NCBI GenBank assembly: GCA_036365455.1
Contig: JAWQUS010000007.1
Location: 19,360,001-19,424,000 of the forward strand
Source: Macrosoma leucophasiata
Taxonomy: Eukaryota > Arthropoda > Insecta > Lepidoptera > Hedylidae
DNA: 64,000 nt
Direction of reading: 5' to 3'
Below are positions 10,961 through 20,955 of this stretch, piece by piece. The notes beneath the pieces are model-generated. The model was not told where the DNA came from. It ran no database searches and worked only from the letters and a program-made list of their open reading frames with translations. The position numbers and the translations under genes were made by a program. Position 1 is the stretch's first letter; every line of letters starts with the position of its first letter.

Positions 10961-11748
10961 GCAGCCCTGTTTTCTCGCTGAGAAAGTTTTTTGTAATCTA
11001 GTCTCTAGTTAATATAAGAATTATTTTATTTTTTTTAATATTAGTATTATTCATCAACTTGGCATACTATATTTCCATATCTATGCCAATAATAATATGT
11101 AACTTAAATGGTAGTATGAAACATAATATAACAAATGCATTAAATAAAGATTGATAGTGTTTTAGTTAGAGATTGTGATCTTTGATTTCATTAAATATTT
11201 TCAAAGTTGAATGCCTTTTTACAAAACTATTTTTGTTTAATACATAAAAAAAAATATGATAATAAAGAACTATCTGTTATATTTTTGTTTTGAGATATTA
11301 ACTAGTCTCTTCAAAGACTTTTATTAATATTCAGCACATCCACGTTCCATCCATCAAAAAGGACATCCACGTTCGCATACACTCACGAAATTGTACTTCT
11401 TTTTAACATAATATAACTAAAAATCGATACAAAATATTTTTATAAATTCATATTTATTTCAGTTTGAAATTAGATTTCAACATTTTAATTTCTTCTTATG
11501 TTTGACTCAAAATAATGTAAAAATATTTAATTTCAAATTCAGATAAACATGGCAATAAAACGACGTAACGCAAGGAGTGTGTGAACGACAAAAGATGAGA
11601 AAATGATTTCTAGAAATTTCATTAAAATTCCGCTTCGTCAAGTCCGAGAGGATTTCATTAGGGCTGTCGCACAGGAATAATGTAAATCTCAACTTCAAAG
11701 ACATACAATATTAAATACAACAAAGAATAACAATATTAAGCCGTAAAT
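10961..11748. other. AT-rich DNA without a gene
   Basis: I see nothing here beyond AT-rich unique sequence. Confidence 0.4.
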
Positions 11749-11833
11749 ATACTGTTTTATGTAACGAAGGTGGTAAACAAGCATGCAGTTTACATAGATG
11801 TTAAGTGATGAGTGCAGTCTATATACATCAACA
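11749..11833 (-). mobile_element. element A 3' fragment
   Basis: ATGTTAAGTGATG and the CAAACAAGCATGCAGTTTAC region identify the 3' end of element A on the minus strand. It ends 13 bp before the next copy. Confidence 0.7.
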
Positions 11834-11845
11834 CTAAAACTTTCA

Positions 11846-12138
11846 CTGGTGGAAGAGCTCTAGTATACTTTTATTTACCTATTACCTAATATATTTGCCA
11901 CTAAATGGTAGTGTTCAGAACTATCGTGTTCCGGTCAGGTGGTGTCAAGGTGGTCAAGTGTACGGTCCTGTATTTTCGGGCACAGAGGCATAACACCTTA
12001 GGCTTCAGGAGTGGTAACACATTTGCATTTTGACCTTGATCTTTATGTCTGTGTCTATACTGTACTATAGCTGCAGTCATCACTTAACATCAATGTGACT
12101 TACATGCATGTATGCCACTTCCAACAAATAAAAAAAAA
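11846..12138 (+). mobile_element. element A copy, nearly complete
   Basis: Head CACTGGTGGAAGAGCTC, full middle and A-tail ending at 12138. The GTGGTGTCAAGGTGGTCAAG area shows local divergence. Confidence 0.8.
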
Positions 12139-12268
12139 CCAGGGCTCAAAATGCAGATGCATTGCCATCTCTGAGACTTTAGATTACCACCTTACCGGAA
12201 CACGATAGTGGTGAACACTACTATTTGGTGGCTGATAGAATATGGTAATGCCTATTGCGGTGATGTCA
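12139..12268 (-). mobile_element. element A fragment abutting the previous tail
   Basis: Reads CAAAATGCAGATGCATTGCC, then ACCGGAACACGATAGTG, on the plus strand and begins directly after the A-tail of the previous copy. Together with 11749 and 11846 it makes a minus-plus-minus cluster. Confidence 0.7.
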
Positions 12269-12600
12269 AAACCCATAACGTTAAATTTCAGCGAATGATA
12301 TCAGATCTGATTGAATATCTACAACTAGTACAGCTTACATTAGGATGAAACTTATGTTATGGGTGCCGGTGCTCAGACAAAAAATATACATACTAATACC
12401 CCGATCCGGAACAAATATCATACAATAAGTAGATCTAGAACAATCTAGATCATACAATTTAGCTTTCGGGAAGGGAATCGAAACCGAAGTCTCTTAGAAG
12501 CAAACAAAACTACAAACAAGAACCAGGTCGCTTCATCATAGAAATGTCTTGTGTCAACTTTCTTCTAATACGAGTATCTAACCAGCTAGTTTAAATAGAC
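12269..12600. other. unique DNA without a gene
   Basis: I see no repeat or coding signal here. Confidence 0.4.
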
Positions 12601-12800
12601 AACCCTACGCACTAAGGGCCGCGGGTGTGGGCTGGTGCGGGCGGATTTGTCGTGGCCCGGAAACGGCGGGGAATTCATTTGGGCGTAATAGGTTTCCTGA
12701 GACGGCGTCCGGCCCCCGTCCGGCCTCCGGACGACGCGTCCGGCACGCAACGGAAACGACGCGCGTGCGATATGACGACGCTACGAGTTTCTTTGGCAAT
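12601..12800. other. short GC-rich island
   Basis: About 200 bp with many CpG sites in an AT-rich setting, with overlapping open frames on both strands caused by the base composition. It could be a conserved regulatory element or a first-exon region. No splice or promoter signal is decisive. Confidence 0.3.
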
Positions 12801-13033
12801 TAATTGTTGAGTGCCGTGTGGAAAGAAAATTTTGAAGGCGTAAGAATATTATTGTCTTTAAAATGTTTAGAAACAGTCACGTTTATGCTATTATGTTTGG
12901 GATTCCTGTTTTTTTTCATGCTCTCGATTAATTTAATTTTATCATATGCTTACTGTATACAGTTTGCACAAAAAACACGGTAATAATGTAATAGCTTAAC
13001 TACTTAACTGTCTACAGTATTGTTGCCTATATT

Positions 13034-13370
13034 TTTATATTAAGGTGGTGGCAAACAAATATGCAGTTCTCATTAATGGTATCTTCACACCAAGTCCCTT
13101 ACGGGTAGCCAGAGAGTGGCGTAAAGATACATACACACATACATACATTGAATACTCCTATAGACATCTACACAAGAACTGGAGGCTAAAATGCATAATA
13201 ATATACGTTGCTCACGGTTGTGAAGCCTAGGATGTTTTGTCTCTACAATAGTATAGTTTACGTGAGAGATTAGAATGTAAGGCACATTACCATCTTGTAG
13301 GAACACGATAGTGCTGCACCCTCACATTTGGTACGGACAGATTATGTATGACGGTGGTGCCACCAGAAAA
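13034..13370 (-). mobile_element. element A copy, diverged and interrupted
   Basis: GTGGCAAACAAATATGCAGTT at 13045-13065 is the 3' end on the minus strand. The body resumes at about 13155 (TAGACATCTACACAAGAAC) and ends with GGTGGTGCCACC at about 13350-13361. Between them lies an insertion of element D (13078-13150). Confidence 0.6.
13078..13150 (-). mobile_element. LINE 3' end (element D) inserted in element A
   Basis: ATCTTCACACCAAGTCCCTTA and the CAGAGAGTGG block match the reverse of the frame end and tail at 57950-57990. A second TACATACACACATACATAC stretch follows. It divides the element A copy, so it came later. Confidence 0.55.
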
Positions 13371-15064
13371 TTAGATTAGTATACATACAATACTTACGAC
13401 GAAATAAAAGAAAAAAAGTACCAATCTCTTACCAAATATTATTTGATCAAAATACCTAATTTAAAAATATCATTTTTAAATTATCATACAATTTAACTGT
13501 TTGTATTTAATTTTGTAGTAACGACAGAAACGTATAGAAGAGAAGAAGAAAGGGGGTAATTATATTATTCAAAATATTAAAATTCTTTAAAAACACGAAA
13601 ACGGAGCAAATCGCCCTTTAATCTATAAAAAAATCATACCTATCGTAGCGTAGCACTGATTACGACGGCCAGCCCTAAAAATGTCGGTGACAGAAAATCC
13701 ATTCTTCAAATAACTCTTAATTTCCTCCGAAGTTCGCAGACAAGAGATCGTTTCATTAAAACTTGTGTGACGTGTCATTAAGTCCCCGCGCCCGTAATTA
13801 TTAATATTCAAATCATAATTCTGAGTAAGCGAAGTGAAAAAGCAAAGACGTGTAAGCTTATGAATAAATTGGTCGAAACTTTATCTCGCGAATGTACTCT
13901 GTAAAATACATGGTAGACACCGTCTTACTTGCAGACCTTGCAGTTAACGACACGCAAATACAAGTCTACATAAAAGATTGACGCATAAAAATATAATACC
14001 TAAAACATAAAAAAGGAAATTCGCATGCTTCACATTTTTTTCTATTTAAGTCAAAGCTCTTTGTGCACTTCCAGCTGGTAATCCAACCGTATTTTCTCAA
14101 CACGTGATACGCGAAACTCATAAGGTCCAATCTGTGCGTATTTATCCAACATTAAGTCGGGTAAAACAAAACCCAACAACTCGTAAACCGACATAAAAAC
14201 GAAATACTAACACGATTTGCGTTCAAGAGAGCGCAAAATAAAATAACACGGCGTAGGCGCGGTTTCGCGCCCGAGGCCATGGCTTGTAATTTCTCTAGAT
14301 ATTTCATATTTTAACCGTAGACGCCCGCCGGCTACGACGATGTAGCTCGTAGCTGCGCTACGACGTAGTCTTACGGAGAAAATGTTTCTGTGTGCACTTG
14401 GTAACTGGTAGTGCACACATGCATTAAGTGTTGAATTAAAAGCTTAAACTTTTGTATGTGTGTAAGTTACAGCCAATTAAATGATTCATACAGCAAACCG
14501 ACTATTCTTAAATAACACCCAAGAAACCTGAAATTAACGAAAATTCCCCTTTAGTCCCTTTACTATCACAGGAGTAAAACAACTTAAGATTTTAGGGAAT
14601 ACAGGGTTTGCATTTTTACTTCTGTTATTTATGAAAATGTCTATAGGTTGCATAATTCAATAATTATTTGTATACACTGCACGCTTATTTACCATTATCA
14701 TTTCAATTACAGTCAAACATAAAACCTCCTCCTTTTTAGCAAACTTAAAAAAAAGAGAAACATTTGCTAACATCTAGCTTTTATTTTACCAATTTTGTAA
14801 AACAGAAAACTATCTTAGCTAGCTTCTTTTTAAAAACAAATATTTTTTCATCTCCAAACCTTTGAAATATATCAGTTATGTCATATTATCTTAGGTACAA
14901 ACTTTTTAGTCTCTTCATTTTTTTATTATCTAGGTAACCAAAAAAACCCTATCTGCAAAATACATAAAACACATTGATTTTAATATAGACGTCATGTTGA
15001 GAAATTAATTCGCATAATGTTTTTAGCACCGCAATTAAATCTATCTACAATGAACAAGCCTAAT
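13371..15064. other. unique AT-rich DNA
   Basis: No gene is supported. 14050-14420 is more mixed in composition. Minus-strand frames of 60-70 codons at 13623 and 14207 have no domains. Confidence 0.4.
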
Positions 15065-15175
15065 ACGATCTCGTGTTACAAAGTGATGGTGTGAAGAGGT
15101 ATAATCGTAACGTGTGTATCGCTCATGTAATCACTCGTAACTGGCAGCTGACTTGGGAACTTGTTAACACATTAC
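15065..15175 (+). repeat. CATGTAATC repeat family, copy 1
   Basis: CGCTCATGTAATCACTCGTA, then GCTGACTTGGGAACTTGTTA, return at 16965-17115 on the same strand and at 20195-20335 on the other strand. The class is unknown. Confidence 0.7.
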
Positions 15176-15190
15176 GAAAATAATGTTTAA

Positions 15191-15455
15191 GCCTCGTATT
15201 CATGGTAAAAATTTGTATAGCAACATGGTTGCATAAACATGTTGCCGAGTTGCTGTCAATATATTGCGGGCAACACTTGTGTTGCGGAGTTGATCATGTA
15301 ATGTTACAGAGTTGACGCACGGCGAGCGATAACATCAGTTTATCAATATATTATTATGTGGACATGTGTGAACTTGTTTGCAACTGTTTTTAAACCTGTT
15401 TCATCAACAACGTTAATCAGCTGTTGCTAAACAGATCTTACCATGAATACAAGCC
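15191..15455. mobile_element. MITE-like element with about 33-bp inverted ends
   Basis: The left end reads GTATTCATGGTAA and TGTATAGCAACA; the right end carries TGTTGCTAAACAGATCTTAC followed by CATGAATAC, its reverse complement with a few changes. The inner 200 bp have no coding frame. Non-autonomous DNA transposon; superfamily not determined. Confidence 0.7.
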
Positions 15456-15654
15456 TTTTGCTTAACAAATTGCACTGACTTTCCTACATTCATGCATGGA
15501 AACTCCTAATTTTTAAAATAAACTATTGGCAATGTGAAATACAGAAATGTTCAATTTTTTAAATTTATTAATACACAATGTTAAAGGACTAAGAATATTG
15601 TAAGACTTCATAACAAAGATACAATTACTAAGTTTTGTGTTAACTCGGAACGTT

Positions 15655-15722
15655 GCGCATGATGTTTGAGATATAGATAGAGGTAGCTGCACATGATATT
15701 TGAGATATAGATAGAGGTAGCT
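15655..15722. repeat. 34-bp tandem duplication
   Basis: Two 34-bp units (15655-15688 and 15689-15722), with two differences, plus a partial third. A recent slippage or unequal-exchange event is likely. Confidence 0.9.
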
Positions 15723-15819
15723 GCACATGATATTTTTTCAAACTGCTGTCAGACAAATATCACCTTAGTTTGCCCGAGACCACGGAAGCTGAAAAGCCAC
15801 TGAAACGTCGGATTGATTT

Positions 15820-15990
15820 TTAACCGAGTTCAAAAAACGAGATGGTTCTCAATTCGGCCGGTATATATATTTTTTTATGTATGTACGCGATTTTTTGATG
15901 ATTATTGATGCGAAATAGTTTCGAATTGGTCCCATATAAATTTGATTCAAATCAGATTTTATGAGCTTTTTTATACTCACTTTCACCTCA
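15820..15990 (+). mobile_element. fragment of the ccgac-tcaaaaa repeat family
   Basis: TTTAACCGAGTTCAAAAAAC, then GGTTCTCAATTCGG, matches 9495-9550. It is followed by a T-rich and GTATGTACG stretch, as in the other copy. Confidence 0.45.
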
Positions 15991-16244
15991 CACTAAAGGA
16001 ATATGAATAGACGGCGAGTTGTCATACAGTGCGTTGAATCCACTGATGTAGTCCTAATGCGCATGCATTGTGTTCGTATAGTCGTGTAATAATTTTGTAT
16101 CGACACACCTAAACAATTTAAATAAGGTATCTAATTGTCACGAAGCTAAAAGAGTCAGATTTTACAAATTTAACAGGTGTGAACATTAATCTAATTGGCA
16201 ATGCAGCAATAAACTAAAAAGTATTAAATAAATATAACTACGTT

Positions 16245-16356
16245 AAGAAAAACCGACTTCAAAACTGAAAAGTAAAAAATAATAATGATTTAATTGTAAT
16301 TATATACTACCTATTATTTATATGGGCTATTTACTTGGCTTGAAGTCGGTGTCAAG
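16245..16356 (+). mobile_element. MITE copy, left member of an inverted pair
   Basis: About 110 bp starting AAAAACCGACTTCAAAACTG and ending TTGAAGTCGGT, so it has its own short inverted ends (ACCGACTTCAA). It is almost identical to the reverse complement of 16551-16670. Confidence 0.8.
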
Positions 16357-16390
16357 TCAAAATCACTAAAGTAGGCATTTCATTATATTA

Positions 16391-16437
16391 AAACGTAACT
16401 TCACGCCTGTAATCCCCGAAGGTGTAGGCAGAGGTAA
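16391..16437 (-). repeat. short LINE-end-like fragment
   Basis: Same phrase as 82-137 (TAACTTCACGCCTGTAATC). It lies between the two MITE copies. Confidence 0.4.
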
Positions 16438-16550
16438 ATGCATAAATTCAAGCATACATGCAAACACCCACGATTCGCCGGTTACGTTTTGTTCGGTGTA
16501 TTCATTTGCTCGTATTCATATTTAAGTGATTAAAATATAATTATTTGTTT

Positions 16551-16670
16551 AAGGCTTGGCACCGACTTCAAACCTATTAGTAAATAGCACATATAAATAA
16601 TAGGTAGTATATAATTACAATTAAATCTTTATTATTTTTTACTTTTCAGTTTTGAAGTCGGTTTTTCTTA
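16551..16670 (-). mobile_element. MITE copy, right member of an inverted pair
   Basis: Reverse complement of 16245-16356 with few differences, about 195 bp away. The pair can fold into a stem of about 110 bp. Confidence 0.8.
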
Positions 16671-16819
16671 TAATATGCAGGTTTTCCCCTCTATCAAAGT
16701 ACAAGCCCAAGTGGACCTATACCTGTCGCATGTTTGTTGATGTTCATGTTTAAATGTGTGCGTGTTTATGTATTTTGTTAAAGTCAAGGTGTGAGTTTCG
16801 TAGTAATAGACGATTTTTG

Positions 16820-16838
16820 TAGTGTGTGTGTGTGTGTC
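16820..16838. repeat. (GT)n microsatellite
   Basis: Short run of GT dinucleotides followed by CACACG. Confidence 0.9.
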
Positions 16839-16964
16839 ACACGCATTTTCCCCCGATATTTGCATCAAAGTTTGGTACTTAAATTATTTTGTTACGATTT
16901 CCATAGCGTTTCTCTTTGCAGATGGCGTATACCTACAAGATGTAGATGTAGGTGGTGTAAGCGA

Positions 16965-17115
16965 GACGTAAGTATCGCTCATGTAATCGCTTGTAGCTGG
17001 CGGCTGACTCGGGAACTTGTTAACACGTCACGAACATTTTTACGCGACTTTAAGTACATTTTACTTGTAATAACTACATATAAATTCCCCGAAAGGAAAA
17101 TCAAACATAAGAACA
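16965..17115 (+). repeat. CATGTAATC repeat family, copy 2
   Basis: Longest copy: CGCTCATGTAATCGCTTGTA, the GGCGGCTGACTCGGGAAC block, then an AT-rich part and CCCCGAAAGGAAAA. The copy at 20195-20335 mirrors all of it. Confidence 0.7.
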
Positions 17116-17871
17116 TGCATTTACAGACAAAAGGCCAAAATTCTGCAATTATGCTTTTTTCAGCCCCATACACCTAATATGGCGAGCCATACTTCAGATA
17201 CATTCCAAGGTCATTGTTTGTAATCTTCAATGGTTAGCCTTAAGTTAACCTTTAACTCATACCTAATTCTGAGATATTATGAAATTCTGAATTATCAAAT
17301 TGTCCATACTATTGTCCAGCTTCAAGTCGAACCCTCAAAACAATCGCTATAACAAATAAAGAAGTAAAATCTGCAACAATCACGACAGTCGACATTCGCG
17401 ATTAAAACTGTGAAGTTACATCAACATTATTCACAACAAAATTCATCGCATCGAGTTAAACCTTGATATTAATCTCGCGGCGGCATCCGAGCGCTGGATT
17501 CGCCATTTTGCGCCTAAATATGATAAACTTTCCCCCGAATTTCTTCGTCCCCCCCTCACTGTTTCTTGCGAGAAGAATGCCCCCGCGACTTCGGGGGGGT
17601 GATCCCCTCCCGAGCCAAGTCTTACGGCCCTGCTTTTAAACTAAGCTCGTTAATTAATTACAGCCAAGTCGACTGCCGAGGGTACTGCCTTATATAGAGC
17701 TATGTGCCCGTTTAATATTGCACTGCGCCAATTTATATTCACAGATAGGAAAAATTGCCAAGCAGCTTTAAATTTTTTAAATGCCAAATATTTTATGTAC
17801 GACTAATTTCGTTAATTCTTGATTCTTAAATAGGAGTAGCCATTATTATCTTTCGTCAAGTATTTTTTTTA
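17116..17871. other. unique DNA with a GC-richer island
   Basis: 17455-17690 is richer in GC and contains CCCCGCGACTTCGGGGGGG and a TTAATTAATTA homeodomain-type core at about 17650. It has no repeat family and no supported gene; a regulatory role is only inferred. Confidence 0.3.
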
Positions 17872-18126
17872 TGTTACGGAAATGGCAAACAAGCATGTAG
17901 TTCACAATGATGTTAAGTGATGACTGTAGCCTATAGACACAAAGACCAAGGTCAAAATTCAGATGCGATACCACTCCTGCGGCCTAAGGTGTTATGCCTC
18001 TGTGCCGTACATTACCACCTGACCGGAACACGATAGAGCTGAACACTACTATTTAGCGGCAAGCATAGTAGGTAATGCAGAGGTGCCTACGCCCGCGAGC
18101 TCCCTCACGGGAGCTCTACCACCAGT
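17872..18126 (-). mobile_element. element A copy, nearly complete
   Basis: From the T-run (A-tail) at 17872 to CTCTACCACCAG at 18126. The middle is somewhat shortened: the CACACAAAG block is reduced to CACAAAG. Confidence 0.85.
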
Positions 18127-18329
18127 ATGTAAAATAATCATTGGGATTGATTGTTTTAACCTTCTGTGACTGTGGGTTAGTTGCTGTAATTTTGAATCAG
18201 TTAATTTTAAGACAATTTATTTGTATTACATAACATTTGTATAATATGCGCATAAACCACCAATTTATTAGACATATGTATGTTTTTTATGCATTGTGTA
18301 TGTACTGATGATTTACCAGTAACATGTTT
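18127..18329. other. AT-rich DNA without a gene
   Basis: I see nothing here. Confidence 0.4.
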
Positions 18330-18690
18330 ATATTTAATTGCGCGACATGGCGAAGTGACCCTTGTTCTCAATGGTGCGATTAGGTAACATGGGAGTGAAC
18401 TTATTGAAATTAGTCGGTAATGTCACAAAGGTTTAGTGCCACTAAGAACATGGGTTGCAGAGGCCCAGGAAGACCAAGACTGACTTACCATGACCAAATA
18501 GGTCAAGCATTGCCGAAGGGTGTGGTCAAAAGTCTTAGGGATCGGCATGCATGTATGAAGAGAATGGTGAATGTAGAAGAAGCACAGGAGGTGTGTCAGG
18601 ACCGGGATATCTGACCCTCCACACTTCTCTGCCCACCCCGTAAGGAACTTGGCGTGAAGATACATACATACAGATACATACACAGATAGA
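18330..18690 (+). pseudogene. 3' end of a LINE reverse transcriptase frame (element D)
   Basis: This is the best copy of a non-LTR element whose frame ends in a Cys-, Arg- and Lys-rich C-terminus. The frame 18420-18614 contains GRPRLTYHDQI, RDRHACMKRM and VCQDRDI, a layout like the C-terminus of LINE ORF2 proteins. A TGA at 18612-18614 replaces what is TGG (Trp) in the copy at 57937-58078. After the real frame end (GGCGTGA) comes a tail of ACAT repeats almost at once, so the element has nearly no 3' untranslated region. It is 5' truncated, as most LINE copies are. The clade cannot be fixed from this fragment. Confidence 0.6.
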
Positions 18691-19126
18691 TACATACACA
18701 AAGAAAGGTTCTTAGTGTATCTCTCAGTTCTTAGGCCATTTGATTAAAATAAATCTAATTAATTTACTCCTTATAATGTGAGAATCAAACGTGCGATCTC
18801 ACGATTGATAGCGACTTATTACCAGTAAAGTACCAAAGCAGTTTATGTACGCTTCGAAAAAGTCAATATTAATTTTACGATATTGAAATATTCCCCAAGA
18901 ATAAATTGATCAAACAAACAAAGACTCATTGAACCTGTTGAAAATGAGATGTAATAAAATTCAAAACATACCTTGTAAACAAGCTCAAGGGCTAAACGTA
19001 ATATTTAATGTTTATTCAAACATTTAGTTATTCGTGTCAGCTATTTTATTGTCCACAATCTGAGCGGCACGTGTTACAGGATTTATGTAAAATTAACCTT
19101 TTTGACCTTCATATTTTAATATTGGA
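18691..19126. other. unique AT-rich DNA
   Basis: I see no gene or repeat here. Confidence 0.4.
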
Positions 19127-19215
19127 AAAGGCTTGGGAGGTGTGTAATGACGGATATGTTTGGAGCCTCACGCTCTCTACCTATCCTTGAGAGACTAGGC
19201 GTGAGGATACTCATA
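19127..19215 (+). mobile_element. LINE 3' end fragment (element D, diverged)
   Basis: GGGAGGTGTGTAATGACGG and CTCTCTACCTATCC, then TAGGCGTGAGGATAC, follow the order of the element D frame end. Confidence 0.45.
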
Positions 19216-19440
19216 TCAAAATCAGAATCAGAATCAGAAACTCATTTATTCATTTAGGGTGACAGGCACCTCTTATGACACGTCAAAAAACAAACAAAAT
19301 AAATTAAAGTGAACAACAATTGATATACATGTCAAACAAGATAAAAAATATATATAAAGTCAAGAATATCACTAAGATAAAACTAAATGTAATAAACTAA
19401 TGTAAAAAGTATACATACATACATAAGTTTATATTCTAAA
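19216..19440 (-). mobile_element. LINE 3' end with a TCAGAA-type tail
   Basis: Begins with AATCAGAATCAGAATCAGAA, followed by CTCATTTATTCATTTAGG. As a minus-strand LINE this would be its 3' tail; the phrase is common in moth genomes in my memory. The body is diverged. Confidence 0.4.
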
Positions 19441-19784
19441 ATTGAATGATATATAATATAGTGTCGACATTAAAGGTGAGAGCAGAGCCCGTACCATGAC
19501 GTCTTATTGCGATTCAATTTAGGCGCTTCCAACATTTTGTTTCCTTTGCCACATTATGACAACACGTAAGAAACGAAACAAAACTGATAGCAATTCAGTT
19601 TAGGTTGACAATAGAAGGTCATGGTATGGCTGCAGTTCTGCAGCATAAAGAATGCCTTTGCAAAAAGGTTTATAAGTGACACCACCCCTGAAGCCAAGTA
19701 AAGCTTACCGCTTTAACAAAAAAAATTGATTGATAGAACTAGGGATGTTATGGATCTTTTTAATCTTTTTATCATAAACGATCA
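19441..19784. other. unique DNA without a gene
   Basis: Mixed composition with no signal. Confidence 0.4.
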
Positions 19785-20056
19785 TTTTGTATATAACGAA
19801 GGTGCAAACAAGCACAAGTTCACATGGATGGTAAATGATGACTGCAGCCTACTGACATCTTCACAAGAAACCAGAGCTCATAACGCAGATGCGTTACCAC
19901 TTTATTTGTTATGTCTCAGTGATAGTTATTACGGGGCTATACATTACCATCTAACCGGAACATGATAGTGCTGAACACTACCATTTGCCAGCAGATAAAT
20001 TAGCTGATGCGGTGGGGCCTACGCCCTCGAGTCCCTAGACTGGAAATCTAGCTCCA
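19785..20056 (-). mobile_element. element A copy, diverged
   Basis: GGTGCAAACAAGCACAAGTTC marks the 3' end; ACCGGAACATGATAGTGCTG and GGTGGGGCCTACGCCC mark the middle and head. More diverged than its neighbours and without a clear A-tail. Confidence 0.7.
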
Positions 20057-20194
20057 CAAATATACGAAATATTTTTCTATGAGTGATTGTAAGCGATTCC
20101 AAAATAAAAGTTTCTGAAAATATCAGATATTTGCATAACTCTTTTCATCACAGTTCTGTTTTATTTGTCCATTTGGGTTTTTTTACTGTATGCA

Positions 20195-20335
20195 TAAATA
20201 CCCGTTTTTCCTTCGGGGAGTTTACTTGTTATTACGGTTTTACAAGTAAAAACTTTGAGTCATGTAAAAATGTTCGTAACATGTTAACAGGTTCCTGAGC
20301 CAGCCGCCAGCTACAAGTGATTACATGAGCGTTAC
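20195..20335 (-). repeat. CATGTAATC repeat family, copy 3
   Basis: Reverse complement of 16965-17115, including CCTTCGGGGAGTTTACTTGT and the final GTGATTACATGAGCG. Confidence 0.7.
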
Positions 20336-20764
20336 ACACGTCACGCTGACATCACCTTTAAATCCTATAGTAACTACCTACTGATATCTACATAGAATAA
20401 CGCAACACAAATATAATTAAATTATGATATAGCAGTAAGAAATTATGATTTAATGAATTCCTCCTAAAAACTGTAGGCGTTATAATTTACATGCGTATGC
20501 TTTAAATTAATGAAATTTAAACATCTTTCGATCAGGAGAATGCAGCTATTAAAACAGACTATAGTTTAGATTATAATAAAATTGTCATTCAACCTTCTAA
20601 TTTGAAACTACGCGTCCGAAACTATCTGAATCCCAAAGGATAATCCGAAATAATCTCACTGGCGTAACAGAAGCCGGTATAATATTTTATAAATGCATCC
20701 ATTTCCAGATCCGAAATGTCATTTCTGTAACATATCTTATCTACCGTACCTCCTCAACCACCAC
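20336..20764. other. unique DNA without a gene
   Basis: I see nothing to annotate. Confidence 0.4.
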
Positions 20765-20885
20765 GTTGCACCACGATATTTTTTAAAGTTAAAGTTAGTG
20801 TAACATTTCACATCCTTCTCTAACTTAAAAGAAATCTGTTAGAGTTGGAGGATTACTTTAACTTAAACAAATATCGTGGTGCAAC
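20765..20885. mobile_element. foldback MITE with GTTGCACCACGATATTT ends
   Basis: The left end GTTGCACCACGATATTTTTT and the right end are reverse complements over about 31 bp with few changes. Total length is about 121 bp. Such GTTGCACCAC-ended elements are frequent in Lepidoptera. No coding capacity. Confidence 0.8.
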
Positions 20886-20904
20886 CCAGGCTAAGTTTCA
20901 GCAG

Positions 20905-20955
20905 TAGATAGAATAAGAGAAGGTGCCTACGCAAGCTCCAGCACTAACGCTCTAC
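20905..20955 (-). mobile_element. element A head fragment
   Basis: GGTGCCTACGCAAGCTCCAG then GCTCTACCATAG matches the minus-strand head of element A. Confidence 0.5.
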
